Below, one piece after another: positions 26,426 through 36,617 of a DNA stretch of 64,000 bases. The stretch lies in the NCBI GenBank assembly GCA_963735495.1, contig CAVTLG010000009.1:186001-250000 (forward strand), given 5' to 3'. A program made the position numbers and the translations under genes. The notes below the pieces were generated by a model that saw nothing but the letters and a program-made list of their open reading frames with translations, searched no databases and had not been told where the DNA came from. This DNA is from CAVTLG01 sp963735495 (GTDB lineage: Bacteria; Chloroflexota; Ktedonobacteria; Ktedonobacterales; Ktedonobacteraceae). Position 1 is the first letter of the stretch; each line of letters opens with the position of its first letter.

Positions 26426-27302
26426 TGTAATACCTCTTCAATCTGGGAGTGGGAGGGAGCACGGCTGATTCAACAGAAGGGGGACGTGGTTCCGAGGATT
26501 TCGCCTCCTGGAGCTGCTCGACGACCGAGAGGCGTTCTTTGATCCCTTGCCGCACGCGTTTGCGCTGTTCTTTGCGTGCCTGGATGACTTCCTTCAAACT
26601 GATCTGCTCTCCTGCCAATTCAGGGCAGACGGCGCGACATAAAAAGCGCTCCTGGTAGAAGATTCGAAGAACAGCGAGGTCACGAGGATCATACCGAATG
26701 GTGACATCCTCACCAACATAGGCAGCCAGGTTCGTATCAAAGTACCGTTGTCCCTGGAAATGAATGCCATCCTGCTGCACTTTCCGTTTTTTCGCCACAT
26801 GCAGGAGCAACAAGTCCAACTGTTCCAGCGATGCTGGCATGTGCGGCAAAAAACCACTGGCTTCCCAACGAGCCTGAGGAGCCTGCTTGATCTCTTCCTG
26901 GACTCGCTCATGATAGTCTTCAGTCAACCACGCCCGAAAACAGGTATCAAAGGCGGAAAGCGACAGGAGCGTTCCTCCTGTCGTGCCGTTTTCTCCGACA
27001 AAGCCAGAAAGATGGGGCAAGAGCAGTTGTTCGACGCTCCGAAAGAAGCGCTCAATTTTTCCTCGACCACGAGGATGGCCGGGCCAGGAAAACACCAGTT
27101 CGATTTTGAGATCAGCCGCCACTTGCTCCAGATGCTGACTGGTAAAATCTGATCCATTATCGGTGTAAAAACGAGCTGGAATGCCACAAAGATGCCAGCG
27201 AGCATCTGCTTTGTGCCAGATCGCTTGGTGAAGCGTCAACGCCGTTTGCAAGGCGGTTGGAGCCTCTGTCAACATGGTCAGGTCGGTGTGTTGCTGTCCC
27301 AT
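26418..27302 (-). pseudogene. TnsB/TniA-type DDE transposase, N-terminally truncated
   Basis: The 294-residue frame holds the second half of a retroviral-integrase-like core. FYTDNGSDFTSQHLEQVAAD carries the second catalytic Asp, and GHPRGRGKIERFFRSVEQ the catalytic Glu. A Mu-transposase C-terminal beta-barrel region follows (VGEDVTIRYDPRDLAVLRIF). The first catalytic Asp block and the N-terminal DNA-binding domains, normally about 250 residues, are absent. Upstream of codon 10 the family similarity stops, and 38 nt further lies the end of a tyrosine recombinase gene. The product cannot be catalytic. An insertion or deletion near 27300 probably removed the 5' part. Confidence 0.82.
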
Positions 27303-27340
27303 CTTCCATCATCCTTTTCAAGAAACTCGACTTTGGCGCT

Positions 27341-28348
27341 TTAGCCTGCATAGGCATTGATCTTGAGTTGCTCGACGCGCGTCGAAAGTTGCGAAACAGT
27401 AGGCTGACTATAGAGCCGTGTGGTATCCAGAGAGCTATGTCCGAGCAGCGTTGCCAGCCCAACGATATCGCCAGGATAGTGCGCTAGGTAATTGTGCGCG
27501 AAGGTATGGCGCAGCGTATGCGCACTCGTCGCTTGCGGAACTAGTTCACCAGCGGCTTTGACCAGATCGTCAATCATTTGTCCCATGGCCGAGGTGGTAA
27601 GCGCACCTCCTTTTTGACTTGCAAAGAGCGGCTCGAAGCTTTGTGGCGTGCTCAATTTCGGCCATCTGGTAGCCACCGTCTTGATCGACGGTTTCCCGAC
27701 CCCAAGTCGCGGAGCCACATAGCTGGCGAGTGCTTCTCGTGCTGACGCATTCAAAGGAACCGATCTCGTCCTATTGCCTTTCCCTGCCCGGACCAGCAGC
27801 AGGCCACTGCGCTCGCCAAAAGTAAGATCGCCAAAGGTCAGTCCACTACACTCGCTGAGGCGAATCCCCGTCTGTAGGAGCACTTGCACGATGGCGTAGT
27901 TGCGGGCAGGGTCACGGGAAACCTGTGCCTGGCGGAGCAATGCATTGATCTCGGAACTTTCCAGCCCTTCTCGTTTGGAGCCAGCCTCGCCACCAATCAG
28001 CTTTACACGTGCTGCAGGGTCCAGAGGAAGATATCCCTGGTCAACTAACCAGGCACACCAGGTACGCAAGGCACTGATACGCAGATTGATGGTACTGACC
28101 GATTTGTGCTGGACATGGTGCAGTTCGTTACGATAGCCAATCAGGGCAATCGGAGTCAGCGTGGAGAGCTGTAGTGGAACACGTTCCTCTTGTTCGTACC
28201 AGACCAGAAAGTGTGAGATGGCCTGTGTGTATTTTTTGACGGTGCCAGGGGAACGATCCTGCTCGTGTAAATACTGTTGGAAGTTAGCCAAGAGACTTGA
28301 GGGGGTCTCTTCCAAATGGTCGGTTTTCACTGTTGACACTCGCTGCAT
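27341..28348 (-). CDS. Tyrosine recombinase (XerC/XerD-like integrase)
   Basis: A 335-residue protein of usual length. The N-terminal SAM-like domain (about 15-110) includes HEQDRSPGTVKKYTQAISHF. The catalytic domain shows Arg in TGIRLSECSGL, Lys in RAGKGNRTRSVPL, HxxR in AHTLRHTFAHNYL, His in LLGHSSLDTTRLY and the Tyr nucleophile at the end of that string. It appears intact. It may belong to the same mobile region as the truncated TnsB and TnsC genes immediately downstream, or be a later insertion that destroyed them. No attachment site was identified. Confidence 0.9.
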   Translation of the reverse strand: MQRVSTVKTDHLEETPSSLLANFQQYLHEQDRSPGTVKKYTQAISHFLVWYEQEERVPLQLSTLTPIALIGYRNELHHVQHKSVSTINLRISALRTWCAWLVDQGYLPLDPAARVKLIGGEAGSKREGLESSEINALLRQAQVSRDPARNYAIVQVLLQTGIRLSECSGLTFGDLTFGERSGLLLVRAGKGNRTRSVPLNASAREALASYVAPRLGVGKPSIKTVATRWPKLSTPQSFEPLFASQKGGALTTSAMGQMIDDLVKAAGELVPQATSAHTLRHTFAHNYLAHYPGDIVGLATLLGHSSLDTTRLYSQPTVSQLSTRVEQLKINAYAG

Positions 28349-28557
28349 GCTATCTGATCCTTGTAAAAATATTTCCCACTGTTATTTTTCTCGCTTAGCT
28401 GGGGTTTTCATGACCACCACTGAGCGCGACTCATGAGATAAGTATGCCACAGGAGAGGGGGAAATACCTATTTCCTCGCCTTTTGTGCTATACTTGAGAT
28501 AGTGTCCGGTTACTAAGACACATTCAGATGAAGGCGAAGAAGCAAGGGCCGTGCAGC

Positions 28558-31500
28558 ATGAATCAGCAAGATAATGGAACATTCCCTCTTCCCTTGTTCT
28601 ATGTCTATGCTCATGAAGATGAAGCACTGCGTGATGAGCTGGATAAGCACCTGAGCCTTTTACAGCGCCAGGGGCTTCTTTCGACATGGTCGGATCGACA
28701 GATCGTACCAGGGACCGACTGGTCGAAGGAAATCGATGCTCGTCTGGATTCTGCCGCTCTTATCCTTCTGCTCATCAGTTCTGATTTTCTGGCCTCTGAC
28801 TATTGTTATGGGATCGAGATGCAGCGTGCACTCGCTCGGCATAAGCACGGAGACGCACATGTCATCCCGATCATGTTGCGCTCCGTTGACTGGCAAGATG
28901 CACCATTTGCACATCTCCAAGGCTTGCCTCGTGATATGAAGCCTATCACCAGTTGGCCGAACCAGGATGAAGCTTTCCTGAATATCGCAGGAGGAATCCG
29001 CTGGACCATTGAGCATCTTCAAGGCAAGCCAGAGCGTCTATTGACTTCCTCGTCGCAAGCGAGGCGTTCGCCTCTTCCACAGGACCTGAAGCTGCCGACC
29101 GCCCCTCTGAGTCAGCGAGATCGTCAGCGGTTTCTAACGATCCTGCGCACCAGCTATCACGATATCCTAAAAGAGTCCTTACAGGGTGTCGCGCTCATCA
29201 CGCTCGGATTACACACGAAGCCAGAAGCTGTCGCGCCTTCAACACGTCTGGTATACCGACATCTTCAGCAGACCGAACAAGCTTTCCCACTGGGAACAGA
29301 GCTTCTCGACGTGTATGATGAACAGGAAAGGGGCGAACTGCTCCTGTTAGGAGCACCCGGAGCTGGTAAGAGCATCTTGCTGGTGCATCTTGCTCAGAAG
29401 CTGCTCTTACGCGCTGAGCAGGACGAACGGCAACCCCTCCCCGTGATCTTCAATCTCTCTACTTGGGCAGATAAACGTCGTCCACTGGCTGAATGGTTGA
29501 TCGAGGAACTCCAAGTGAGCTACCAGATCCCGCGCAAGGTAGGACAACACTGGGTCCACACCAAGCAGATCTTTCCTCTGCTCGAACGGATTGGATGAGG
29601 TTGCGGCAATGGCCCGTGGTTCGTGCATCGAGGTCATTAACGCGTATCGCCGTGACTATCTGGTTCGGCTTGTCGTGTGCAGTCGGATGACCGACTACCT
29701 GATGCTGCAGCGTCGCCTGCTGCTGCCAAGCGCCATCGTGGTCCAACCACTCACCAACGGGCAGATCGATACCTATCTGTTGACTGCTGGACCAGAGCTG
29801 GCAGCGATCCGCACTATTTTGCAAGAGAACTTGGTGCTCTGTGAACTGGCGGCGTCCCCGTTGATGCTCAATCTCCTGGTACGCACCTATCAAAGTAGCC
29901 CGCAAGAGGAGCTGCCTACCACAGGATCATTGGAGGAACAACAACGCTCCCTCTTTGCTCGCTATCTCAAGCGGATGCTCTTCGACAAACACCTCCCACG
30001 ACAAACACCTCCCGCTCGTCTGCTCTCCGGGCTGATCTGGCTGGCGTGCCAGATGCAGCAACAGAATCGGACGGTCTTCTACCTCGAACAACTGCAACCA
30101 AGTTTTCTCTTTAGTGATGATATGCAACGAACCTATACTTGGCTGGCTATCCGCGTGCCAGGCATTCTTATGGGATTGTTTATCCTCATCGTGATTATCA
30201 CACTCTTCTCTAACACTGCTATTATCAGCGGCTCTGGTGGCCTCCTGATTGGCCTGCTGCTGTTTTTCCCCCTAGTATTGCTTGGTAGTCTCTTTAGTGA
30301 GCCAGGTCTTATACCTGATTCCCCGGAAACGAAGAAACCATTAGAAGATAAGAGTCAGCAACCACAGAAGAGAGAACATAAGGGCTCCAGCAAAAAAGTC
30401 CTCTCTGGCCTGTTCAGTGGCTTGCTTGTCTCGCTGCTTGTCTGGTGGACTTTCGGACTAGTTATTGGCCTCCTCGCCGGGCTACTCGTCGTACTGCTCG
30501 TCTGGCTGCGCTATAAGCTGATTCCATTAGAAGATAAGAGTCGGTTATCACCACAGAAACCGCGCAGGAGACCTGGCATAGGAACAATCTATGCTCTGCT
30601 TGCCGCAGTTGCTAGCTCACTGATCTTCTCACTGTCGATCTTGCTGGCTACCTATCAGAATGGTCTGCTAGATACCCGTCACAATGATAGGTTGATAGCG
30701 TTAGTATTGGGCTTCATCCTCATGGCCATCGTCGGGCTGTTCTACGGGCTCATTTTCGCGATAGGAACCTTCATCTTACGCTTGATTCTTCAGAAGAAGC
30801 CTCCCAAGGAGAATGTGTCGCAAAAGAGGTATTTTACTATAAATAGCGTAATACGAAAATTAGTCACTTCACAAGATTATAACAAGCCGCATTATAACCT
30901 CGTTGCATTACTCGTGGGGGGAGCCATTTCGCTGATCATTAGTCGAGAGTATAGGGTGTTTCTTGGACTGGTCGTTGTTCTGCTGCTTTTCGGATTGATT
31001 TTTGCGACAGGAAGATTCCTCTCGCGTCGGCTTCGTTATGGGTTGATCTGTGGGTTAGTTTTTGGACTGCTTTTCTGGTTGGTTTCCGGGCTGTTTTTCT
31101 GGTTGCTCCCTGGCCAACCTGGCAGATACGAAGGACAGACTTTCGAGCTCGCGTTGGTCGATGGGATGTCAGTCGGGATACTGGCCGGAGTGATTAGTGG
31201 ACTGCTCGGGGCCTTATTGGTCGGCAAAAATATGCTGGTTCAGCCTGCAGATCGGTTAGTCTGGTCGTGGAATGGCTTGAGAAGAAGCTTATTGATGGAA
31301 GTCCATATTCGCTCTACTCTAGGGATTATTCTTTCTTTGTGGCTGCTTGACGTGCTATCCTATGCATTCTCCTATGGGTCCTATGGACTCTCCTATGAAT
31401 TCGTTTACAGTTTGGCCAATGAATTACCCATTGGACTAGCCTACTGGTTCCTTGTTGGGATCTTCCAGGGAGTGGCAAGAGAAACGATTGAAGATCAACA

Positions 31501-32044
31501 GCGGACTGTTCCCAATCAAGGGATTCGTCAGTCTGGCATCAATGGGCTGATCTTTGGGCTGATCAGCATGCTGACCGTCGGATTCAGCATCATAACGAGC
31601 CTCTGGTTCTTCAATGGTGTGCTGCATTCCTTCATCCAGCCGATCGGCTATTTTCCTCTTACCTGGCCCTCTACTTTGCCTATCGCTACCTGGAATATCA
31701 CAAGTTATATTCTACTTGCTCTTCTAGGAGGAGTGAGTGCAGGACTGGCCATTGTATTCCTCTATGGAGGATGGGATTGGCTCCGTCACTACACATTGCG
31801 GATGCTGCTATGGCGTGCTGGAGTGATGCCCTGGAATTATGTAGGCTTGCTCGATGAGGCCGCACGCCACATTCTCTTGCGCAAAGTGGGAGGTGGCTAC
31901 ACGTTCATTCATCGTCTCTTTCAGAACTACGTCGCCTCCCTGGACTCTGCATCTTTTTTGTCGTCATTCGCCTCCACTGCTTCTCTTGATTCTACGCCTC
32001 CGTCAATACAGAAAAGCTCAGAGGAAGACGGCAGGCTTGTTTGA
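28558..32044 (+). CDS. TIR-NACHT protein with a large membrane domain (frame broken by one extra base)
   Basis: ATG 28558 follows AAGGG; ATG 28528 is an alternative. The N-terminal TIR domain (about 8-150) reads PLFYVYAHEDEALRDEL and has the candidate NADase Glu in CYGIEMQRAL. The NACHT ATPase has Walker A GAPGAGKS near residue 265. At 29585-29586 one surplus A gives a TGA. Without it the Walker B reads FPLLDGLDEVAAMARG, the exact NACHT pattern, and the frame runs on to 32044 (3487 nt, 3n+1, about 1161 residues). From about residue 525 to 1090 there are roughly a dozen membrane helices, then a cytoplasmic tail (FIHRLFQNYVASL). TIR-NACHT proteins are commonly immune sensors. A polytopic membrane sensor region is uncommon. 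No phage genes are adjacent. Confidence 0.85.
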
Positions 32045-32167
32045 GGTAATTGTCCACATTGAGGTGCCCTGCCAGACTTGGCGCGCTCCTCGCTTCTGAA
32101 GATACTGGTAGAGCGCTATTCTACTTGAATGTTGAAAATGATCTATCTGAATAAGGATACTACGCGA

Positions 32168-32776
32168 TTAGTACGTGATACGCGAGCGACGTGCCTGTAC
32201 CTTGGCATGTTCTATATCTTCTTTAAGCTCGATAGTATTCTTAAATAAGCCTTGCGTTTCTTTTCTGACGGCTCTATTTTCTACCCCTTTTTTCAATGGG
32301 GGACCAATCCGACTCAGAACAGCATATGGAATATACAGATAGAAAAACCCAAGTGTAAGTGTGCTAATCATACCGCTAAGCCACTCGCTAAATGTTTGAG
32401 GTGGATAAACGATATAGGGACCGAATGTATTCATTATTCCCACATAGACGGTCTGAGAAATCAACTGCCAATACAGCCAGATCGCTATCCAACTCAGAGG
32501 AATCAACACTGCTAGGACCATTGCTATGCCCATGCTCTTTGCCTTTCGATAAATCGCTTCAAGTCTCGAAATGGAAAAAGATGGCGGCAAGGCAAATCCA
32601 GCAGAAGAAGTTTGATATGGCAGGGACTCCTGTTGAACAGGAAGGGAGGATGTCGATGTTTGTGACAACGGGGCATAGAGAGATCGCGACCCTTGTAGGA
32701 AAATTATTATGCCGATGATGGCTGCTCCAATCGATGCAGCAGTTCCGGTGATGCCAACCGCAGTGGAGATATCCAT
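32168..32776 (-). CDS. Hypothetical membrane protein
   Basis: The frame opens at 32875, but ATG 32776 after AGGAAG is the better start, giving 202 residues. Hydrophobic segments lie near 9-28 (TGTAASIGAAIIGIIIFLQG), 84-105 (IAMVLAVLIPLSWIAIWLYW) and 135-160 (MISTLTLGFFYLYIPYAVL). Between the first two is a Ser/Gln-rich linker. The C-terminus is charged and helical (KEDIEHAKVQARRSR). No family recognised. It converges with the TIR-NACHT gene. Confidence 0.65.
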   Translation of the reverse strand: MDISTAVGITGTAASIGAAIIGIIIFLQGSRSLYAPLSQTSTSSLPVQQESLPYQTSSAGFALPPSFSISRLEAIYRKAKSMGIAMVLAVLIPLSWIAIWLYWQLISQTVYVGIMNTFGPYIVYPPQTFSEWLSGMISTLTLGFFYLYIPYAVLSRIGPPLKKGVENRAVRKETQGLFKNTIELKEDIEHAKVQARRSRITY

Positions 32777-33174
32777 CTTTTGTCTTCCTGTCGTTGAATG
32801 AACAGAAGCGGTACGAGTGCTACTTTTAAACGAAACGAAATCATGTACGATTTTTATCGATGTTGGTATTTTCAAGCCAAAAAAGTTACTGGTCGAGCAG
32901 GTCTTGCTCCACTCACTTCGCTGCTCCAGCCCTCCGGCAACTTCACTGAAGGAGCAATGGTATCCGAACTGTATTGTTGCCCTTATTCTACCATAATAGA
33001 CGCTGAGTCAGTGTATTTTATCGCATGCAATTCGGAGTGTGTGTGATTCCCGCGCCTTTGAGGAATGCAGCAGTAGAGGGATATTGCGTCAGGAGCAGGC
33101 TACCAGTTGAGAATTTTTATACAAACTATACTGGGCATATTCGATCAGGAGCTGGTTATTACCACTATTATTAA
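32777..33174. other. Intergenic region, no gene supported
   Basis: AT-rich sequence holding the 5' region of the membrane protein on the minus strand. I see no RNA gene or repeat here. Confidence 0.5.
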
Positions 33175-33397
33175 CGCCGACGTAATTACGCGCCGGTTTA
33201 GGATTGAAATGACGGCTTGCTAAGACGAGAAAGAAATGACCATTTTTTCGCTTCAATGGCTTATCAATTCTCTGAGCGGGCTTCTCAAGCGGTGTCAAGG
33301 AAAAGCGTAGCGGCCTTGATACCGCTTGAGAAGTCTGCTAAACTCCCCGAGCCATTGAGGCAAAACACCCCTAAATCGGCTCGGAATTTCACCGGCG
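33175..33397. repeat. Large imperfect inverted repeat centred near 33307
   Basis: The core stem pairs CTTCTCAAGCGGTGTCAAGG (33281-33300) with CCTTGATACCGCTTGAGAAG (33314-33333) with one G-T pair. Similarity continues outward: in each arm, reading away from the centre, come GAGAAG-CTGCT-like, CATTGA(A/G)GC(G/A)AAA and CCTAAA(C/T)CGGC segments. The left arm has about 35 extra nt. Translated outward, both arms resemble each other (LEKPAQ... PKPARNY versus LEKSAK... PKSARNF), which suggests a diverged inverted duplication. Confidence 0.6.
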
Positions 33398-33630
33398 CTG
33401 ACACGTGCAAGGAGACACCCTTCTTGTTGATAGCGATGGATGGAAATGCACAACTAGGGCCAATCAACGTGAACCACTTTTTGCCTAAGCATGAGTTTAG
33501 CACGAAAGATGATGGAGAACCACAAGTTAGTATACTGCCGAAAAGAAGAGCACAGGCAGACTGAGTCATGGCATAATATCGTTTATCAGGTGAGTTGGGC
33601 CACTGGAAACAAGCACCCTGAGCACAAAAG

Positions 33631-33665
33631 TAGCATTCATAGTATAATTTACACTATGAATGCTA
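33631..33665. other. Perfect 13-bp palindrome near the 3' side of egtD
   Basis: TAGCATTCATAGT (33631-33643) and ACTATGAATGCTA (33653-33665) flank a 9-nt AT loop, 51 nt beyond the egtD stop. No T-run follows on the minus strand, so it may be a weak terminator or a protein-binding site. Confidence 0.5.
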
Positions 33666-33716
33666 GATACGGCATGTGTAGTCGGTTGTAAGCTGACCAC
33701 ACATGCGCGTAGAAAA

Positions 33717-34679
33717 CTAGCGTACAGAGAGGTACTGCACGCTGAAGAGTTCCTGGGGATCTAGCCAGACATGTTCAACACGCAAGCCCGCGCTCGTCGC
33801 GAGTTGGGCGAATTCGTCCAGCGTGTACTTATAAGAGCTTTCCGTCCAGATGCTTTCTCCGCGCGCAAAGCCAATTTCGTGCCCATCGAGCCAGACCTGC
33901 TGTTGTTTGCGGCTCGCGAGATACATCTCGATGCGCCCCACCTGCGGATTGTAGCAGGCGTAATGTCCGAACTGGTCAAGCTGGAAGCTAGTGCCGAGTT
34001 CGGTGTTAATACGTTCAAGCAAGTGCAGATTGAATTGCGCGGTAACACCATCCTGATCGTTGTAAGCGCGATGCAGGATAGTAAAGTCCTTCTTTAGATC
34101 CACACCGATCAGCAATCCCCCACCTGCGCAGACCCGGGCGATCTGGCGCAGAAACTGCCTGGCCGGTTCAGGATCAAAGTTGCCAATCGTCGAGCCTGGA
34201 TAATAGGCCACACGTCGTGAGACAGCTCTGGTCGGCGAAGGAATCTCGAAGGTGCTGGTGTAGTCCGCACAGATTGGGAGCACCTCCAGGTCTGGATACA
34301 TGCCCGCCAGTTCAGTGGCTGAGTGCCAGAGCTGTTCCTTCGAAATGTCTATCGGCACATAGGCGGCGGGCTGCTCCAGGTGATCGAGCAGAAGACGTAT
34401 CTTGGTACTGTTGCCGCTACCATACTCAATAAGCAAGCAGCCTGGTCCGATGAGCTCACACATCTCGTGGACGTGTGTCTGCATGATTTGCATCTCAGTA
34501 CGGGTCAGATAATACTCGTCGAGATGACAGATCTGATCGAACAGGTGCGAACCTACCTCGTCGTAAAAGTATTTGCTAAACAGTTCTTTCTGCGGTTTTT
34601 GTAACCCTTGTAACACATCCTTGCGGAACGTATTACGCTGTGGCTCAAAGTCATAGAGTCGCAGCGGGTTGCTGCCCAT
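33717..34679 (-). CDS. egtD: L-histidine N-alpha-methyltransferase
   Basis: A 320-residue protein of the EgtD size and pattern. It begins with FRKDVLQGLQKPQKELFSKY, has YFYDEVGSHLFDQICHLDEY and the SAM loop LIEYGSGNSTKIRLLL, then YVPIDISKEQL and PGSTIGNFDPEPARQFL. It trimethylates histidine to hercynine, the first step of ergothioneine synthesis. The start lies 14 nt after the egtB stop, so the two form an operon with egtB first. Confidence 0.95.
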   Translation of the reverse strand: MGSNPLRLYDFEPQRNTFRKDVLQGLQKPQKELFSKYFYDEVGSHLFDQICHLDEYYLTRTEMQIMQTHVHEMCELIGPGCLLIEYGSGNSTKIRLLLDHLEQPAAYVPIDISKEQLWHSATELAGMYPDLEVLPICADYTSTFEIPSPTRAVSRRVAYYPGSTIGNFDPEPARQFLRQIARVCAGGGLLIGVDLKKDFTILHRAYNDQDGVTAQFNLHLLERINTELGTSFQLDQFGHYACYNPQVGRIEMYLASRKQQQVWLDGHEIGFARGESIWTESSYKYTLDEFAQLATSAGLRVEHVWLDPQELFSVQYLSVR

Positions 34680-34693
34680 ATTCTGTAAAATGA

Positions 34694-35992
34694 CTACACC
34701 TCCCGTGCTAAGCGGATGCCCATAAATTGCCAGCGTGCGTCCGGTGGAAAAAAGTTACGGTAAGTTGAGCGAATATGCGAGAGCGAGGTGGCGCAGGAGC
34801 CTCCGCGCAGCACAAACTGATTGCACATAAACTTGCCGTTGTATTCTCCAAGAGCACCGGGAGCTGGTTGGTAGCCAGGATACGGCGAGTACGCGCTCTG
34901 GGTCCATTCCCAGACGTCTCCGTACATCTGTGTCGGTTGGCTTCCTGTTGTGGGACCCTGCAAAGCCACCGGCTGATAGGAACCGTTGTCAACGAAATTG
35001 CCGGCTATGGGCACAGCGCTAGCTGCCACTTCCCATTCGGCCTCGGTAGCCAGTCGTGCGCCCGCCCAGCGGGCGTAGGCGTCGGCTTCAAAGTAGCTCA
35101 CGTGGCAGACAGGCTCGGCCAGATCGACCTCGCGCAGACCGCTCAGCGTCATATTCCACCAGCGACCATCGTGCTGCTCCCAGTAGAGAGGTGCTTGCCA
35201 CTCTTCCTGCTGCGCCGTGCTCCAGCCGGCTGATAGCCATAAGAGCGGGTTGCTGTATCCGCCATCTTCGATGAATGCCAGATATTCGCCATTCGTCGTC
35301 AGGCGTGAGGCCAGCCGATAGCTCTCTAAGAACTGGCGGTGGCGTGGTTCCTCATTATCATAGCAAAAGCCTGGGCCCTCGTGTCCTATCCAGGCGATGC
35401 CTTCAGGATACGTCATCCATGCCAGCGTGGGTACCTGTATGTTCTGCTGTGCTACCTGTGGACGGTAGACAGGGTTAAGCGGATTGCAGGAGAGCACATG
35501 CTTGAGATCGGTCAGCAAGAGCTCCTGGTGCTGTTGTTCGTGATGGATGCCAAGGGTAACAATGGGTGCGACAGCGGTCAGTTGTTGCTCGTCGCTCTGT
35601 TCCAGCAAGGCAAGCACCTGTTGATCGACATAGGCACGATACGCGTAGGTCTCCTGAACCGTGGGTCGCGAAATCAGCCCCCGCTTGGGACGACAGTGCC
35701 GCTGACCCAGCGAATTATAGTATGAGTTGAAGAGATACGCGTATTGTGGATGTGGTGAAGCATAGTCTGCTCGCGCTGACGAGAGCAGGAACGTTTCGAA
35801 AAACCAGGTAGTGTGAGCCAGGTGCCATTTGGTTGGGCTGACATCCGGCATCGACTGGATGACATAATCTTCCGTCTCCAGTGGTTCGCAGAGCTGTGCC
35901 GAGAAACGGCGTACTTGCTGATAATCGGCTAGCAGGGAACGACGTAATGAGGTCTGAGTCACTGATGGATGTTCCTGGATATCCTTTGCCAC
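34694..35992 (-). CDS. egtB: Hercynine oxygenase (sulfoxide synthase)
   Basis: GTG 35992 follows AAGGAGAAG. The 432-residue protein has the N-terminal DinB-like domain with iron ligands in WHLAHTTWFFETFLL and HHEQQHQELLLTDLKH, then a formylglycine-generating-enzyme-type domain. The latter includes PVCHVSYFEADAYARWAGAR, GDVWEWTQSAYSPYPG and the end FVLRGGSCATSLSHIRSTYR. It joins hercynine to a cysteine-type thiol with O2 and Fe(II). Whether the thiol donor is cysteine or gamma-glutamylcysteine cannot be read here; no egtA or egtC is nearby, which fits direct use of cysteine. Confidence 0.94.
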   Translation of the reverse strand: MAKDIQEHPSVTQTSLRRSLLADYQQVRRFSAQLCEPLETEDYVIQSMPDVSPTKWHLAHTTWFFETFLLSSARADYASPHPQYAYLFNSYYNSLGQRHCRPKRGLISRPTVQETYAYRAYVDQQVLALLEQSDEQQLTAVAPIVTLGIHHEQQHQELLLTDLKHVLSCNPLNPVYRPQVAQQNIQVPTLAWMTYPEGIAWIGHEGPGFCYDNEEPRHRQFLESYRLASRLTTNGEYLAFIEDGGYSNPLLWLSAGWSTAQQEEWQAPLYWEQHDGRWWNMTLSGLREVDLAEPVCHVSYFEADAYARWAGARLATEAEWEVAASAVPIAGNFVDNGSYQPVALQGPTTGSQPTQMYGDVWEWTQSAYSPYPGYQPAPGALGEYNGKFMCNQFVLRGGSCATSLSHIRSTYRNFFPPDARWQFMGIRLAREV

Positions 35993-36617
35993 GAGAACTT
36001 CTCCTTATGCTAACCTGCCTGAGCAGGTCATAAGTGTCTCTGAGATAACTTTACGCGACTACAGGTACTGTTACAACATGTTACCTTGCTTGCTTCATGC
36101 ATTATTTTATTTTTATTATGATGGAGCTAGCAAGCTCATCCTTTGAAAAAGGATTGAGTGCCTACATCTACTATTACGCGCTAATCCACTCCAAAGTGTA
36201 TCACATCGCGCCCTAAAATCTCTGGATTCCTACCCATAAATCTTCTGGAGACTTTCTGTCTTCAAGCTGAAGCAGTCTTGCTATGAGATATTGGCATAAA
36301 AGCTACACAAAGACCTATCAGAAACTGTCTTATCAGCTATCGCTAGCCTCAAAATGAAGCTATCTCAAAACCAGTGAGGTGAGCACTTTCAGCGTTGACA
36401 TATTATCGTATCTTGTATACGCTTTATGGGGAAGAAGTCAGCTTGAGTAGAATAGAATGTAACAAGCCACAATCCTCTATTTGCTAATGCCTTGTAATGC
36501 CGACGCACAAGCCAGTTTGTTCAGGCGAAATTGGCGCATACTCTGAAAACTATCAGATCTTTTGAACCATGAGATCTATAGCAAGTGCACTACAAAACTA
36601 TTGAAAGGAGCTTGATA
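35993..36617. other. AT-rich intergenic region, no gene supported
   Basis: This 625-nt gap holds the divergent upstream regions of egtB and the NlpC/P60-like gene. I found no tRNA, repeat family copy or convincing terminator. Short frames lack ribosome binding sites. Confidence 0.5.

Noticed and set aside
25282..28348. CRISPR-associated transposon (CAST)
   Set aside because: TnsB- and TnsC-like genes with TGTCG-type end repeats are present, but no Cas gene, CRISPR array or TniQ gene is visible in the window.
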